Shown piece after piece: positions 8,480 through 16,645 of a stretch of DNA of 48,563 nucleotides. The translations under genes and the position numbers were made by a program. This DNA is from Oscillospiraceae bacterium (GTDB taxonomy: Bacteria; Bacillota; Clostridia; Oscillospirales; Oscillospiraceae): positions 1-48,563 of the forward strand of contig JAAWHG010000017.1 of NCBI GenBank assembly GCA_022795735.1, written 5' to 3'. The notes under the pieces are model-generated. The model was not told the origin of the DNA. It worked only from the letters and a program-made list of their open reading frames with translations, and made no database searches. Position 1 is the first letter of the stretch, and each line of letters opens with the position of its first letter.

Positions 8480-10197
8480 GTTGTCGCCTCCTCAGTCTGA
8501 TGCCGTCCGGGGAGGCGGATGGCGAAGCTGGCATTTTGCCTGGTATCGGCGGCCTTCAGGAAGGCGAGGAGGCCCCAGGAGGAAATCATGCTGGAACCGC
8601 CGTTGGAGATGAAGGGGAAGGTTACGCCGGTCAGGGGAACGAAGTCAATGGTGCCAAAGACGTTAAGCAGGGTCTGCACCAGCAGGATGGTGGCCGCCGC
8701 GCAGGCGCCGATGGTGTAAAAGCTGCTCCGGCCCACCGGGGCCGAGCGCACCACGAAGACGCAGAGGCAGACAATGGCCAGGACGGTAATGACGGCAATC
8801 AGCAGCCCCCATTCCTCGGCAACCATGGCGAAGACGAGGTCGGTGTCGGCGGCGGCAACATATTTGAGCCAACCCTGCCCGGCACCCAGCCCAAACAGGC
8901 CGCCAGAGGCCAGGCACATCAGGGAACGGGTTTGCTGGAAGCCGGTTCCAAGGGGATCCTCCCAGATGTGTCCCCAGGCGGCGAAGCGGCGGAGCACATA
9001 GGGGCGGAAGCGCAGGGCCAGAATACCGGCGAAGCCGGTTCCGGCGCAGATCAGGGCCAGAGTGGCGAAATCGCCCGAGCGAAGGTAGGCAATGACGAGG
9101 AAAGCGGTGAAGAAGATTAGGGCGGTTCCGAAATCGTTCATCAGGGCGAGGCAGGCGCAGATAATGCCCGAGTATGCGATAAAAAGGAGCAAATTCCGCT
9201 TGGCCATCAGGCGGTCGAGGGTAGACGCGCCGGCGAAGATGAAGCAGAGCTTGACCACCTCGGAGGGCTGGAACGAGACCCCGCCAATGTAGATCCAGTT
9301 TTTCGCGCCGTACTGTTCCGAGCCGAAGGCCAGGTTGAGCAGCAGGAGGCCGATGCCGAGGGCAGAGGCCAGGTAGCGCACTCGCTTGGCCCGCTCCAGG
9401 TCCCGCAGAGACCAGCCGATGCAAAGATAGGCGGCCAGTCCCATGAAGGCGCTGATGAGCTGTTTGATTAACTCAGACGGCGCCGAGGAGGCGATAACGG
9501 CCAGACCGAGGGTGGTGAGAAAGAACGCGATGGTCTCCACTTCGTAGCCGGTCCGCCGGAAGGCACGCATGGACCAAAACAGCGCCCATTCCAGGACGGC
9601 CAGCCCGCCAAAGGAAATGATAACCTGAGAGACCTCTTCCGGGTCTACGACCAGGAGAAGCTGAAGGGCGGTCAGGAGTTGGAAGAGGGTGAGATAGAAC
9701 AGGGTGACCGATGGCTTGATGTTCCGGCCCGGGCGGGTACGGTTGGAGGTCTGGCGGCTCTGTTCCTCTTCGGTCACGGGCAGGAGGTGGAGGTCTACGC
9801 CGCCGAGGGAGATCACGTCTCCGTATGAAACCGCGCAAAAGGGAACCGGCCGGCGGCCCACTTCGACACCACCCTTGGACCCGACGTCGCCGATGGACCA
9901 GCTTCCGTCGTCGTAGCGGGTCAAAACGGCGTGGGTTCGGGAGACGGTGGGATAGTCCACCGAGATGTCGCAGTTTTTTCCCCTTCCGATCAGGCTTTCC
10001 CAGTGGGTTACCGGCAAACGGTCGCCGGTGGGAAGACGGAGCCAGGCCCAGATTTCGGCCTCCCGCCGGAAGGTGAGCAGCGACTTGGCGCAACGGCCCA
10101 GGACGATCACGGCGAGAATTGGGAAAATATAACGCAGTACAGCGCCGTAGAGCAGGGTAAAATCCATACCTTCCAGCGCGTCAAACAGATAATCCAT
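8476..10197 (-). CDS. FHA domain fused to a SEDS glycosyltransferase (FtsW/RodA/SpoVE)
   Basis: 573 residues. After one membrane span (about 15-40) comes a cytoplasmic FHA domain (about 55-140) with LIGRGKNCDISVDYPTVSRTH and a DVGSKGG segment. The usual Asn of the SKNGT motif is Gly, but the Gly-Arg, Ser and Arg-x-His phosphothreonine-binding positions are present. The rest is a multi-span SEDS peptidoglycan polymerase with family blocks KNWIYIGGVSFQPSEVVKL, LMNDFGTALIFF, and a C-terminal PFISNGGSSMISSWGLLAF. SEDS proteins polymerise lipid II and work with a class B PBP, here the overlapping next gene. In actinobacteria FHA proteins and Ser/Thr kinases sit beside rodA-pbpA as separate genes; here the sensor is built in. 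The ATG at 10197 follows AAGGAGC. Confidence 0.9.
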   Translation of the reverse strand: MDYLFDALEGMDFTLLYGAVLRYIFPILAVIVLGRCAKSLLTFRREAEIWAWLRLPTGDRLPVTHWESLIGRGKNCDISVDYPTVSRTHAVLTRYDDGSWSIGDVGSKGGVEVGRRPVPFCAVSYGDVISLGGVDLHLLPVTEEEQSRQTSNRTRPGRNIKPSVTLFYLTLFQLLTALQLLLVVDPEEVSQVIISFGGLAVLEWALFWSMRAFRRTGYEVETIAFFLTTLGLAVIASSAPSELIKQLISAFMGLAAYLCIGWSLRDLERAKRVRYLASALGIGLLLLNLAFGSEQYGAKNWIYIGGVSFQPSEVVKLCFIFAGASTLDRLMAKRNLLLFIAYSGIICACLALMNDFGTALIFFTAFLVIAYLRSGDFATLALICAGTGFAGILALRFRPYVLRRFAAWGHIWEDPLGTGFQQTRSLMCLASGGLFGLGAGQGWLKYVAAADTDLVFAMVAEEWGLLIAVITVLAIVCLCVFVVRSAPVGRSSFYTIGACAAATILLVQTLLNVFGTIDFVPLTGVTFPFISNGGSSMISSWGLLAFLKAADTRQNASFAIRLPGRHQTEEATT

Positions 10198-10236
10198 TGA
10201 ACATGCTCCTTGAGAAGCCGCAATATGGGTCCCGGC

Positions 10237-10431
10237 TCAGAACCCCGGCTGCCTTGGAATCACCAGCCAGCAGATGAGATAGGCCAGGATCCCGCTGCCG
10301 AATAACAAACTGCAAATGATCCAGAGCACACGTATAATTGTCGGGTCAATTCCGAAAAATTCGGCGATGCCGCCGCAGACGCCGGCGAGCTTTTTATCTG
10401 TGTTGGAAAGGTATAGTCTTTTTCCGTTCAT
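10237..10431 (-). CDS. PspC-domain membrane protein
   Basis: 64 residues, the size of a minimal PspC domain. It has the hallmark KLAGVCGGIAEFFGIDPTIIR block followed by a hydrophobic hairpin (about 33-58). The family is linked to envelope stress and phage-shock responses, but single-domain clostridial members have no defined function. It lies 15 nt after aroE and 39 nt before the FHA-FtsW gene on the same strand, so it is probably co-transcribed with both and may act in envelope maintenance with the latter. Confidence 0.88.
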   Translation of the reverse strand: MNGKRLYLSNTDKKLAGVCGGIAEFFGIDPTIIRVLWIICSLLFGSGILAYLICWLVIPRQPGF

Positions 10432-10446
10432 AGCATTGCCCTCTTT

Positions 10447-11265
10447 TCAAGTTTTATCATAGACTTCACGGTATAGCAGCTTCGCCATTGGTTCCGGGTC
10501 CACGCCGGCGCCGGTGAAAAAGGCAAAGGCAAGAATTGCCTGGTGAATCAGCATTCCCAGTCCGTTGAGCGCAAAGAGCCCTCGGGACTCCGCCGCCTCT
10601 AGCAAAGGGGTTTTGGGCGGGGAATAAAGAATATCAATGACGGCGCAATGGGAATGTAAGCGGTTAACAAAATCTACATGCAGTTGGCTCCCGGTTGGCA
10701 GGGTGTTGATTAGAAAATCGGTATCATTGGGGACGCTGCTGCCCAGCGCCGCCGCCGACATAGTGGACGGGCTGACGGCGCACAGCGCTTCCGCTTTGTC
10801 CAGTGTGCGGTTGCATACGGTGATCCGCGCCGCTCCATCCTGTACCGCTTTTCTGGCGATGGCTCCCGCAGCGCCGCCCGCGCCCAAAATCGTTACATGC
10901 GCGCCGGAAAAGCCAAAGCCGTGTTCGGCCAGCATCCGGGCAAAGCCATCCCCGTCGGTATTATGGCCGGTCAGGACCCCTTGTTCGTTTTTAACGGTAT
11001 TGACCGCGCCAAAGAAGGTTGCCTGTTCGGTTAGACGGTCCAGCAGAGGAATCAGGTGCAGCTTGTGGGGCATGGTGGCGTTGAAGCCGGACCAGCCGCC
11101 GGTCTTCACCTCGCCGAGCCATGCGGGCAGGCCGTCAACGGTCACCCGACGGGTCTCGTAGGAATAGGGAAGGCCGAGTTCCCGGGCCATGGCGTTGTGC
11201 AGAAGCGGGGACAGGCTGTGGGCGATGGGGTCGCCAATGACGGCCAGACGTTTGCGCTTAGGCAT
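10447..11265 (-). CDS. aroE: Shikimate 5-dehydrogenase
   Basis: 272 residues from the ATG at 11265, which overlaps the end of aroQ by 8 bp. An upstream in-frame extension to 11340 lies inside aroQ and is not family-like. The N-terminal substrate lobe has the GDPIAHSLSPLLHNAM signature with the two shikimate-binding serines; catalytic Lys is in NATMPHK, and the NTDGDGF block follows. The NADP lobe has the glycine motif ILGAGGAAGAIARKA and CNRT for the NADP phosphate. It reduces 3-dehydroshikimate to shikimate with NADPH. It is the last biosynthetic gene of the aro run. Confidence 0.95.
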   Translation of the reverse strand: MPKRKRLAVIGDPIAHSLSPLLHNAMARELGLPYSYETRRVTVDGLPAWLGEVKTGGWSGFNATMPHKLHLIPLLDRLTEQATFFGAVNTVKNEQGVLTGHNTDGDGFARMLAEHGFGFSGAHVTILGAGGAAGAIARKAVQDGAARITVCNRTLDKAEALCAVSPSTMSAAALGSSVPNDTDFLINTLPTGSQLHVDFVNRLHSHCAVIDILYSPPKTPLLEAAESRGLFALNGLGMLIHQAILAFAFFTGAGVDPEPMAKLLYREVYDKT

Positions 11266-11695
11266 CGTTTTCCCGCTCCACAAAATAGGACATGGCGGCG
11301 ATATAACCATAGGTCCCCAGGCCGCAAATCTGACCCACACAGGCGGGGGCAGTTACCGATTGATGACGGAATTCCTCGCGGCGGTGGACGTTGGATATAT
11401 GGACCTCAATGCAGGGAACATCGACCGCTTTGAGGGCGTCGAGGATGGCGTAGCTGTAGTGGGTAAACGCGCCGGGGTTGAGGATAATGGCGTCATAGCG
11501 GGAGGGCGCTTCGTGGATGGCGTCGATGAGCGCGCCCTCGTGGTTGGACTGGAGGCAGTCTGCGTGACAGCCCATGGTCTTGGCCCGGGCTTTGAGCTCC
11601 CGGCATAGAGCTTCGTAGCCGGTCTGGCCGTAGACGTCCGGTTCGCGGCTGCCGAGCAGGTTCAGATTGGGTCCGTTGAGAATGAGAAAATTCAA
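11258..11695 (-). CDS. aroQ: Type II 3-dehydroquinate dehydratase
   Basis: 145 residues, the standard size for the small dodecameric type II enzyme. Visible signatures are ILNGPNLNLLGSREP at the start, Tyr22 in VYGQ (the catalytic lid tyrosine), QSNHEG, NPGAFTHYS and EVHISNVHRREEFRHQS with the catalytic His. It converts 3-dehydroquinate to 3-dehydroshikimate. Its ATG overlaps the aroK stop (ATGA, 11692-11695), and its 3' end overlaps aroE by 8 bp. Confidence 0.95.
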   Translation of the reverse strand: MNFLILNGPNLNLLGSREPDVYGQTGYEALCRELKARAKTMGCHADCLQSNHEGALIDAIHEAPSRYDAIILNPGAFTHYSYAILDALKAVDVPCIEVHISNVHRREEFRHQSVTAPACVGQICGLGTYGYIAAMSYFVERENDA

Positions 11696-12201
11696 AGGCT
11701 GCTACACTCCTTGTAATAGATTTCAGAAATTTGGGCTGCCGCCTCTCCGGCGCTGCGCGCCTCAATGATATGATCTGCCCAACGGCGGTAAACCGGCTCC
11801 CGCTGCTGGAATCTGGCGAGAAAGGCGTTCCGCCCGTCCTGCGCCAGGGGGCGGCCCGTCATGGAGACCGAGTCGTAGGTTTCGCCAGGGTCGCGGCGGA
11901 GGAAAAAGACCAGGCCGCTCTCCGCTAACGGGCGAATGCAGTCCTCACGGAGAGGAAGGCCGCCGCCGCAGGCAATCACCAGATTTTGCCGTCCGCCCAA
12001 GGCTTGGGCGGTTTCCAATTCGCGTTCCCGGAAATAGACTTCCCCTTCAGCGGCAAAGATATCAGGGATGGAACGGTGTTCGCGTTTTTCAATGTATTGG
12101 TCGGTGTCAATCAGTTCGAGTCCCAGCCGTTCGGCCAGAATGCGGCCTACGGTGGACTTACCGCAGCCCATCATGCCGATCAGGACAACGTTATGTTTCA
12201 T
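11692..12201 (-). CDS. aroK: Shikimate kinase
   Basis: 169 residues. The P-loop GMMGCGKST (residues 9-17) lies at the N-terminus, followed by DTDQYIE (magnesium/shikimate aspartates), FAAEGEVYFRERE (shikimate-binding Arg), the CGGGLPL loop, and the lid region with MTGRPL. It phosphorylates shikimate at the 3-OH with ATP. The start overlaps the pheA stop by four bases (ATGA), the stop overlaps the aroQ start likewise, which indicates translational coupling through the operon. Confidence 0.95.
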   Translation of the reverse strand: MKHNVVLIGMMGCGKSTVGRILAERLGLELIDTDQYIEKREHRSIPDIFAAEGEVYFRERELETAQALGGRQNLVIACGGGLPLREDCIRPLAESGLVFFLRRDPGETYDSVSMTGRPLAQDGRNAFLARFQQREPVYRRWADHIIEARSAGEAAAQISEIYYKECSSL

Positions 12202-13355
12202 AGAGAGGCCGCCTTATAGTTGCCAAGGATGCGGAAGGAAGAGGATTCGTTGATGAGCTCGCGAATGACCGGGTCCAAATCGCCCTGCTGAAGGTTGCCG
12301 GTAAAGTCGGCGTAGAAGCTGTAGCTCCAGCTCTCCTCGGGGATGGGGCGGGACTCCAGTTTTTCCAGGTTGAGTCCAGCCCGGGCAAAGATTTGCAGCA
12401 TCCGGCACAGGCTGCCTCCAACGTGGGGAAGGGTAAAGCGGACGCTAATTTTATCGGCGCCGGCGGGGTAGCGGGGGTCTGCGGCGACGATAATAAAACG
12501 GGTATAATTGTTGCGGTTTTCATTGATGCTGGTTTGGAGAATGTCCAGGTCGTACAGTTCCGCGGCGCGGCGGCTGGCAATGGCGGCCTTGGACTTGTCG
12601 CCCGATTCGGAGACAAAGCGGGCGGCCAGGGCGGTGTTGACCATTTCGTGCTGGCCCCATTTTGGATAGGAGGCCAGGAAGCTCCGGCACTGACGGAAGC
12701 CCTGCTCGTGGGTATAGACGTCGGTAATCGTTCCCATGTTTGCGCCGGGGAGCGCCAGCAGGCATTGGTCCACCCGGACGAGCTGTTCGCCGACGATGTG
12801 ACAGCCGAATTGCCCCAGCAGATCGTAGACGTCGGAGATGGAACCGGTGGAGCTGTTCTCAATAGGAACGACGCCGTAATCGCCAAACCCCTCCTTGACG
12901 CCGCGAAACACGCCGTCCCAGGTTTTTAGGTTCATCCGGTTGCATTTCTCGCCAAAGAAGCGGATCGCTGCCTCCTCGCAGTAAGCGCCCGGGAGCCCTT
13001 GGTAGAGCACCCGCTGCTCAGACAGCGCCGGGCCGTCCCAATGGACAAGCTCTAAATAGCCGGCGAAAGCTTTTTCCTTTTCAGGGTCCTCCATCAGGCC
13101 GCTTTGCAGGGTGCGGCTTTCAGACATGACGGTTTCAAACAGCGCCCGCAGAGCCCGCTTTGCATCCGGGTCGCCGGACAGCGCGGACTTGGCGGACAGC
13201 AGTTCCTGCTCCCGCTGCGGGTCCAGCACTGGGAGGCCGTTGGCCTTCTTATATTCGCCCACCTCGCGGCAGACTTCCATGCGCTGGAGAAAGAGCTGGG
13301 CAATCTGGCTGTCAAGCTGGTCGATCTCCTGGCGCAGTGCGGTAAGTTCTCTCAA
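12198..13355 (-). CDS. pheA: Bifunctional chorismate mutase / prephenate dehydratase
   Basis: 385 residues with three domains: an AroQ-type chorismate mutase (about 1-90; LRQEIDQLDSQIAQLFLQRM), prephenate dehydratase (about 105-285; PGAYCEEAAIRFFG and VVPIENSSTGSISDVYDLL), and a C-terminal ACT domain (about 295-375) with the GGSLCRML and LESRPIP motifs that bind phenylalanine. It converts chorismate to phenylpyruvate and should be feedback-inhibited by phenylalanine. The start is TTG at 13355, eight bases after a GAGG ribosome site; there is no ATG in a suitable place. That may lower translation relative to neighbours. Its position inside an aro operon without tyrA is notable. Confidence 0.93.
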   Translation of the reverse strand: MRELTALRQEIDQLDSQIAQLFLQRMEVCREVGEYKKANGLPVLDPQREQELLSAKSALSGDPDAKRALRALFETVMSESRTLQSGLMEDPEKEKAFAGYLELVHWDGPALSEQRVLYQGLPGAYCEEAAIRFFGEKCNRMNLKTWDGVFRGVKEGFGDYGVVPIENSSTGSISDVYDLLGQFGCHIVGEQLVRVDQCLLALPGANMGTITDVYTHEQGFRQCRSFLASYPKWGQHEMVNTALAARFVSESGDKSKAAIASRRAAELYDLDILQTSINENRNNYTRFIIVAADPRYPAGADKISVRFTLPHVGGSLCRMLQIFARAGLNLEKLESRPIPEESWSYSFYADFTGNLQQGDLDPVIRELINESSSFRILGNYKAASL

Positions 13356-13365
13356 TGGTATCGCC

Positions 13366-14415
13366 TCAAATTTCTAAAATTTCACACATGGCAAGGGCAC
13401 AGGCGGCCTCAACGACCGGAACTGCCCGGTGTACGATGCAGGGGTCGTGACGGCCCTTGACCGTAAGCGTCGCGCTTTCGCAGGAGGAAAGCGAAACAGT
13501 CTCCTGCGGCTGAGCGATGGAGGGGGTGGGCCGAATGGCGACGGTAAACCAGATGGGCATTCCATTGGTGATGCCGCCGTTGACGCCTCCCGTATGGTTG
13601 GTGCGGGTCAGGACGCGGCCCTGTTCCACATAGAGCGGGTCATTGGCCTCGCTGCCCCGCATGGAGGCAAAATGGAAACCCGCGCCGAAGGCAATTGCTT
13701 TGACGGCGGGGACGGCAAACAGGTGCTGCGAAACAATCCCCTCGACGTTCCTTCCGTAGTCCGGGCTGCCCAGTCCCGCGGGCAGGCCAGTGGCGCAGCA
13801 CTCAATGGAACCGCCTATGCTGTCACGGTCTTCCCGCGCCCTTCGAATGGCATCCTGCATCTGTGCGCCGGCTTCGTCGGAAAGGGTGGGAAACGGCTTT
13901 GCGGCCAGGGCCTCGAACAGGGCGCGGTCTTCATGCAGACCGTCAAAGGGCTGGTCTTCTATTCCGCAGATACTGCGAATATGCGCGCCAACGTAGACGC
14001 CTCTTTCCGCCAAGAGCTGTTTGGCAACCGCCCCGGCAAAGACCAGCGGCGCGGTAAGCCTTCCAGAGAAGTGTCCGCCGCCCCGGTAGTCGTTGCAGCC
14101 GTCGTAACGCACATGGCCTGCGTAGTCGGCGTGGCCGGGGCGGGGGAGATCGGGTTGGTAATCTTTGGAACGGGTGTCTGTGTTGCGGATCACCGCGCAG
14201 AGAGGGGTTCCGCAGGTCTTGCCCTCGAACAGGCCGGACAGAATTTCCACCTGATCCGCTTCCTTTCGAGGCGTCGAGAGGGAATCTCGGCCGGGGGCGC
14301 GGCGGGCCATCTCCCGTTCCACCGCTTCCAGATCCAGCGCGAGGCCAGGCGGCACGTCCTCCAGCACCACGCCGATGGCGGGACCGTGGGACTCGCCGAA
14401 AATCATGTGCTTCAT
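13366..14415 (-). CDS. aroC: Chorismate synthase
   Basis: 349 residues. It begins MKHMIFGESHG, so it lacks the eight to ten residues (usual S-x-W-G) found before GESH in most homologues. The ATG overlaps the aroA stop (ATGA) and has GGAGG ten bases upstream, so the short N-terminus appears real. Signatures include GESHGPAIGVV, the RPGHADYAG and YRGGGHFSGRLTAP blocks around the FMN site, and NHTGGVNGGITNGMP. It eliminates phosphate from EPSP to give chorismate and needs reduced FMN supplied by the cell. A 10-nt gap leads to pheA. Confidence 0.95.
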   Translation of the reverse strand: MKHMIFGESHGPAIGVVLEDVPPGLALDLEAVEREMARRAPGRDSLSTPRKEADQVEILSGLFEGKTCGTPLCAVIRNTDTRSKDYQPDLPRPGHADYAGHVRYDGCNDYRGGGHFSGRLTAPLVFAGAVAKQLLAERGVYVGAHIRSICGIEDQPFDGLHEDRALFEALAAKPFPTLSDEAGAQMQDAIRRAREDRDSIGGSIECCATGLPAGLGSPDYGRNVEGIVSQHLFAVPAVKAIAFGAGFHFASMRGSEANDPLYVEQGRVLTRTNHTGGVNGGITNGMPIWFTVAIRPTPSIAQPQETVSLSSCESATLTVKGRHDPCIVHRAVPVVEAACALAMCEILEI

Positions 14416-15584
14416 CCAGTCACTTCCTCCATTTTTCCACCCAAACGCTTGTAGTCATCCCAAAAGGAGGGGTAGGATTTGGCCACCGATTCCGCGCCGC
14501 GCAGGGTTACGGGGCCGCTGGCTCTGGTCGCTAAAATGGCTGCCATCATGACGATACGGTGATCGTTGTGGGAGTCCAACTGTGTGCTTTGGAGGCGCTG
14601 AATCCCATGGATGGTGAGACTGTCCGGCGTTTCATCTACAGGGACGCCAAGCTTGCACAGTTCCTCCCTGACCGCCGACAGCCGGTCGCTCTCCTTGAGC
14701 CGGAGCCGTGCGGCGTTGGTCAAATGGGTTGTACTCTGACGGAAACTTGCAATCGCGGCCAGGGGAGGGACGAGATCGGGACAACCGGACACGTCAATGG
14801 TACATTCGCCGGGACGCGACAACATTTGATATTGCGCTTCGATGACCCGGTCACCCTGTGCGGAGACGGGATTCATGCCGTCAACCTCCAAGGAATGCCC
14901 CAACGCTCTGGCGGCATACCAAAAGGCGGCCTGGGACCAATCGGCTTCAATGCGGAGGTCACGAGAACAATACCGTTGTCCACCGGGAATGGAGAAACGA
15001 GAATAATTGTGGTTTTCTACCTGGATATTAAATTTTTCGAGCATATCCAGCGTCATGGTTACATAATCGCGGCTCTCGAGTGCGGAGGTCATCAGAATTT
15101 CACTGTCCCCCGCTATCAGAGGCAGAGCGTAGAGAAGTCCTGTCACAAATTGGCTGGAGACGTTACCGGGCAGCCGGTAGGTTCCAGCTGGCAGCGCGCC
15201 GCGAATCGTCAGGACCCCGTCTTCAAAACGGAACAAGATTCCCTTTTCATCAAAAATATCAAAGTATGGCTTTTGGGGACGTTCCATCAGCCGTCCGTGC
15301 CCGGTAAAGCGCGCGCCGTGACAGAGGGCCAAAGCGACGGGAATTAAAAAGCGCAGGGTGGAACCGGATTCGCCGCAGTCGAGCAGTGGCAGACTGTGCG
15401 CCTGGGTCCTGAGCGCGTCCACGCAGCGTAGAGTGGCCTCAATATCTTGGGAAGGAGAGAGGTTGTCGATGCGCCCGGGATTGGAGGAAAGGGCCTGCGC
15501 CAGAATGGCCCGGTGCGCCTGGGATTTGGAGGGCGGGGGGGTTACCGTCCCGTGAAGGTTGGAGGGGTGTATGATAAAATCCAT
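14412..15584 (-). CDS. aroA: EPSP synthase (3-phosphoshikimate 1-carboxyvinyltransferase)
   Basis: 390 residues from the ATG at 15584. A longer frame reaching 15659 runs through the end of aroB and is rejected. Residues Lys20, Ser21 and Arg25 (PPSKSQAHRA) bind PEP and shikimate-3-phosphate; further blocks are CGESGSTLRFLIP, DWSQAAFW, RLRLKESDRL and NDHRIVMM. It joins PEP to shikimate-3-phosphate. There is only one base between the aroB stop and this ATG and no good ribosome site, so translation probably depends on reinitiation by ribosomes leaving aroB. Its own stop overlaps aroC. Confidence 0.95.
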   Translation of the reverse strand: MDFIIHPSNLHGTVTPPPSKSQAHRAILAQALSSNPGRIDNLSPSQDIEATLRCVDALRTQAHSLPLLDCGESGSTLRFLIPVALALCHGARFTGHGRLMERPQKPYFDIFDEKGILFRFEDGVLTIRGALPAGTYRLPGNVSSQFVTGLLYALPLIAGDSEILMTSALESRDYVTMTLDMLEKFNIQVENHNYSRFSIPGGQRYCSRDLRIEADWSQAAFWYAARALGHSLEVDGMNPVSAQGDRVIEAQYQMLSRPGECTIDVSGCPDLVPPLAAIASFRQSTTHLTNAARLRLKESDRLSAVREELCKLGVPVDETPDSLTIHGIQRLQSTQLDSHNDHRIVMMAAILATRASGPVTLRGAESVAKSYPSFWDDYKRLGGKMEEVTG

Positions 15585-15585
15585 A

Positions 15586-16644
15586 TTACAATTTTGCAAA
15601 CAGTTCTTCCTTGGACAGACGCACGGGATTGGCCTTGCCGATGCGTTCAAGGAAGACAAAACGGATATCGCTGCCCAGGCTCTTTTTGTCGAGGTTCATG
15701 GTTTCGGCATAGGCCGTGCGAGGGGCATTGATTTCGGTTGGCAGATGATAGGATTGCAGAATGGCTTCAATCCGGGCGGCGGTTCCGGACTCGGTATGGT
15801 CCATTTTCTCGCCTAGCCTGGCCGCAGCCACCATACCGGCGGCAACCGCCTCACCATGGGTGTAGGTCTCATAGCGGTAGGCCTTCTCATAGACGTGGCC
15901 AAAGGTATGGCCAAAGTTGAGCAGCATGCGCAGCCCGGTATCCAGCTCGTCCTGTTCCACAATTTGACGTTTGATATCGCAGCAGGAGGTGGTGATTTCC
16001 TCAACAACCGCCTCGATACCGGCCCGGTTTCTCAGGGCGGCAAGCCGCTCAAACAGCGCTTCGTCCCAGATGCAGCCGTATTTTATGACTTCAGCCATGC
16101 CGTCGTGGAAGGCACGGTCGGGTAAGGAGGACAGTACGTCTGGGTCCATAATGACCAGTTTCGGCTGATAAAAGCTGCCGGCAAGGTTTTTACCTGCTTC
16201 CAGATCGACGGCAACCTTCCCCCCAACGGACGAGTCCACCTGGGCCAAAAGGGTGGTGGGAATCTGAACAAAATCGACGCCGCGGAGGATGGTCGCGGCC
16301 ACAAAACCGGCCAAGTCGCCCACCATACCGCCTCCCAGCGCCACCACGCAGTCGCTGCGGGTGACGCCGCCGGCGGCCAGGGCTTCCCAAAGGCTTGCCA
16401 ACTGTGCGGGGCACTTGCTGGACTCGCCCGCCGGGACAGTCAGCAGAGAGGGCGCAAAACCAGCGCCGCGCAAACTGTCCAGCACGGTATCGCCATAAAG
16501 AGGCGCGACGCCGCTGTCAGAGATGACAAAGACCTTCTTCCCGCGCAAAACCTTGGCGGCCAGGGGACCGCACTGCGCGAGAGAACCACGGCGGTTGATG
16601 ATGTCATAGCTTCTCTCCCCAAGGGAGACGTGGAGATCGGACAT
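15586..16644 (-). CDS. aroB: 3-dehydroquinate synthase
   Basis: 352 residues from the ATG at 16644, preceded by GAGGAAT; the frame extends upstream into the previous gene, which is not used. NAD- and zinc-binding signatures are GGGMVGDLAGFVAATILRG, PTTLLAQVDSSVGGKVAVD, EVIKYGCIWD, LNFGHTFGHVYE and THGEAVAAGM. It cyclises DAHP to 3-dehydroquinate, the second step of the pathway. It follows the permease gene by one base. No DAHP synthase gene (first step) is present in the window. Confidence 0.95.
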   Translation of the reverse strand: MSDLHVSLGERSYDIINRRGSLAQCGPLAAKVLRGKKVFVISDSGVAPLYGDTVLDSLRGAGFAPSLLTVPAGESSKCPAQLASLWEALAAGGVTRSDCVVALGGGMVGDLAGFVAATILRGVDFVQIPTTLLAQVDSSVGGKVAVDLEAGKNLAGSFYQPKLVIMDPDVLSSLPDRAFHDGMAEVIKYGCIWDEALFERLAALRNRAGIEAVVEEITTSCCDIKRQIVEQDELDTGLRMLLNFGHTFGHVYEKAYRYETYTHGEAVAAGMVAAARLGEKMDHTESGTAARIEAILQSYHLPTEINAPRTAYAETMNLDKKSLGSDIRFVFLERIGKANPVRLSKEELFAKL

Positions 16645-16645
16645 A

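Noticed and set aside
11266..11340. 25-residue N-terminal extension of AroE
   Set aside because: It lies within aroQ and does not resemble the family; MPKRKRLAVIGDPIAHS is the normal start.
13429..14454. Long plus-strand open frame opposite aroC
   Set aside because: Antisense frame caused by high-GC codon bias; the minus strand encodes an unmistakable chorismate synthase.
15585..15659. 25-residue N-terminal extension of AroA
   Set aside because: It overlaps the 3' end of aroB out of frame; the ATG at 15584 gives the standard enzyme.
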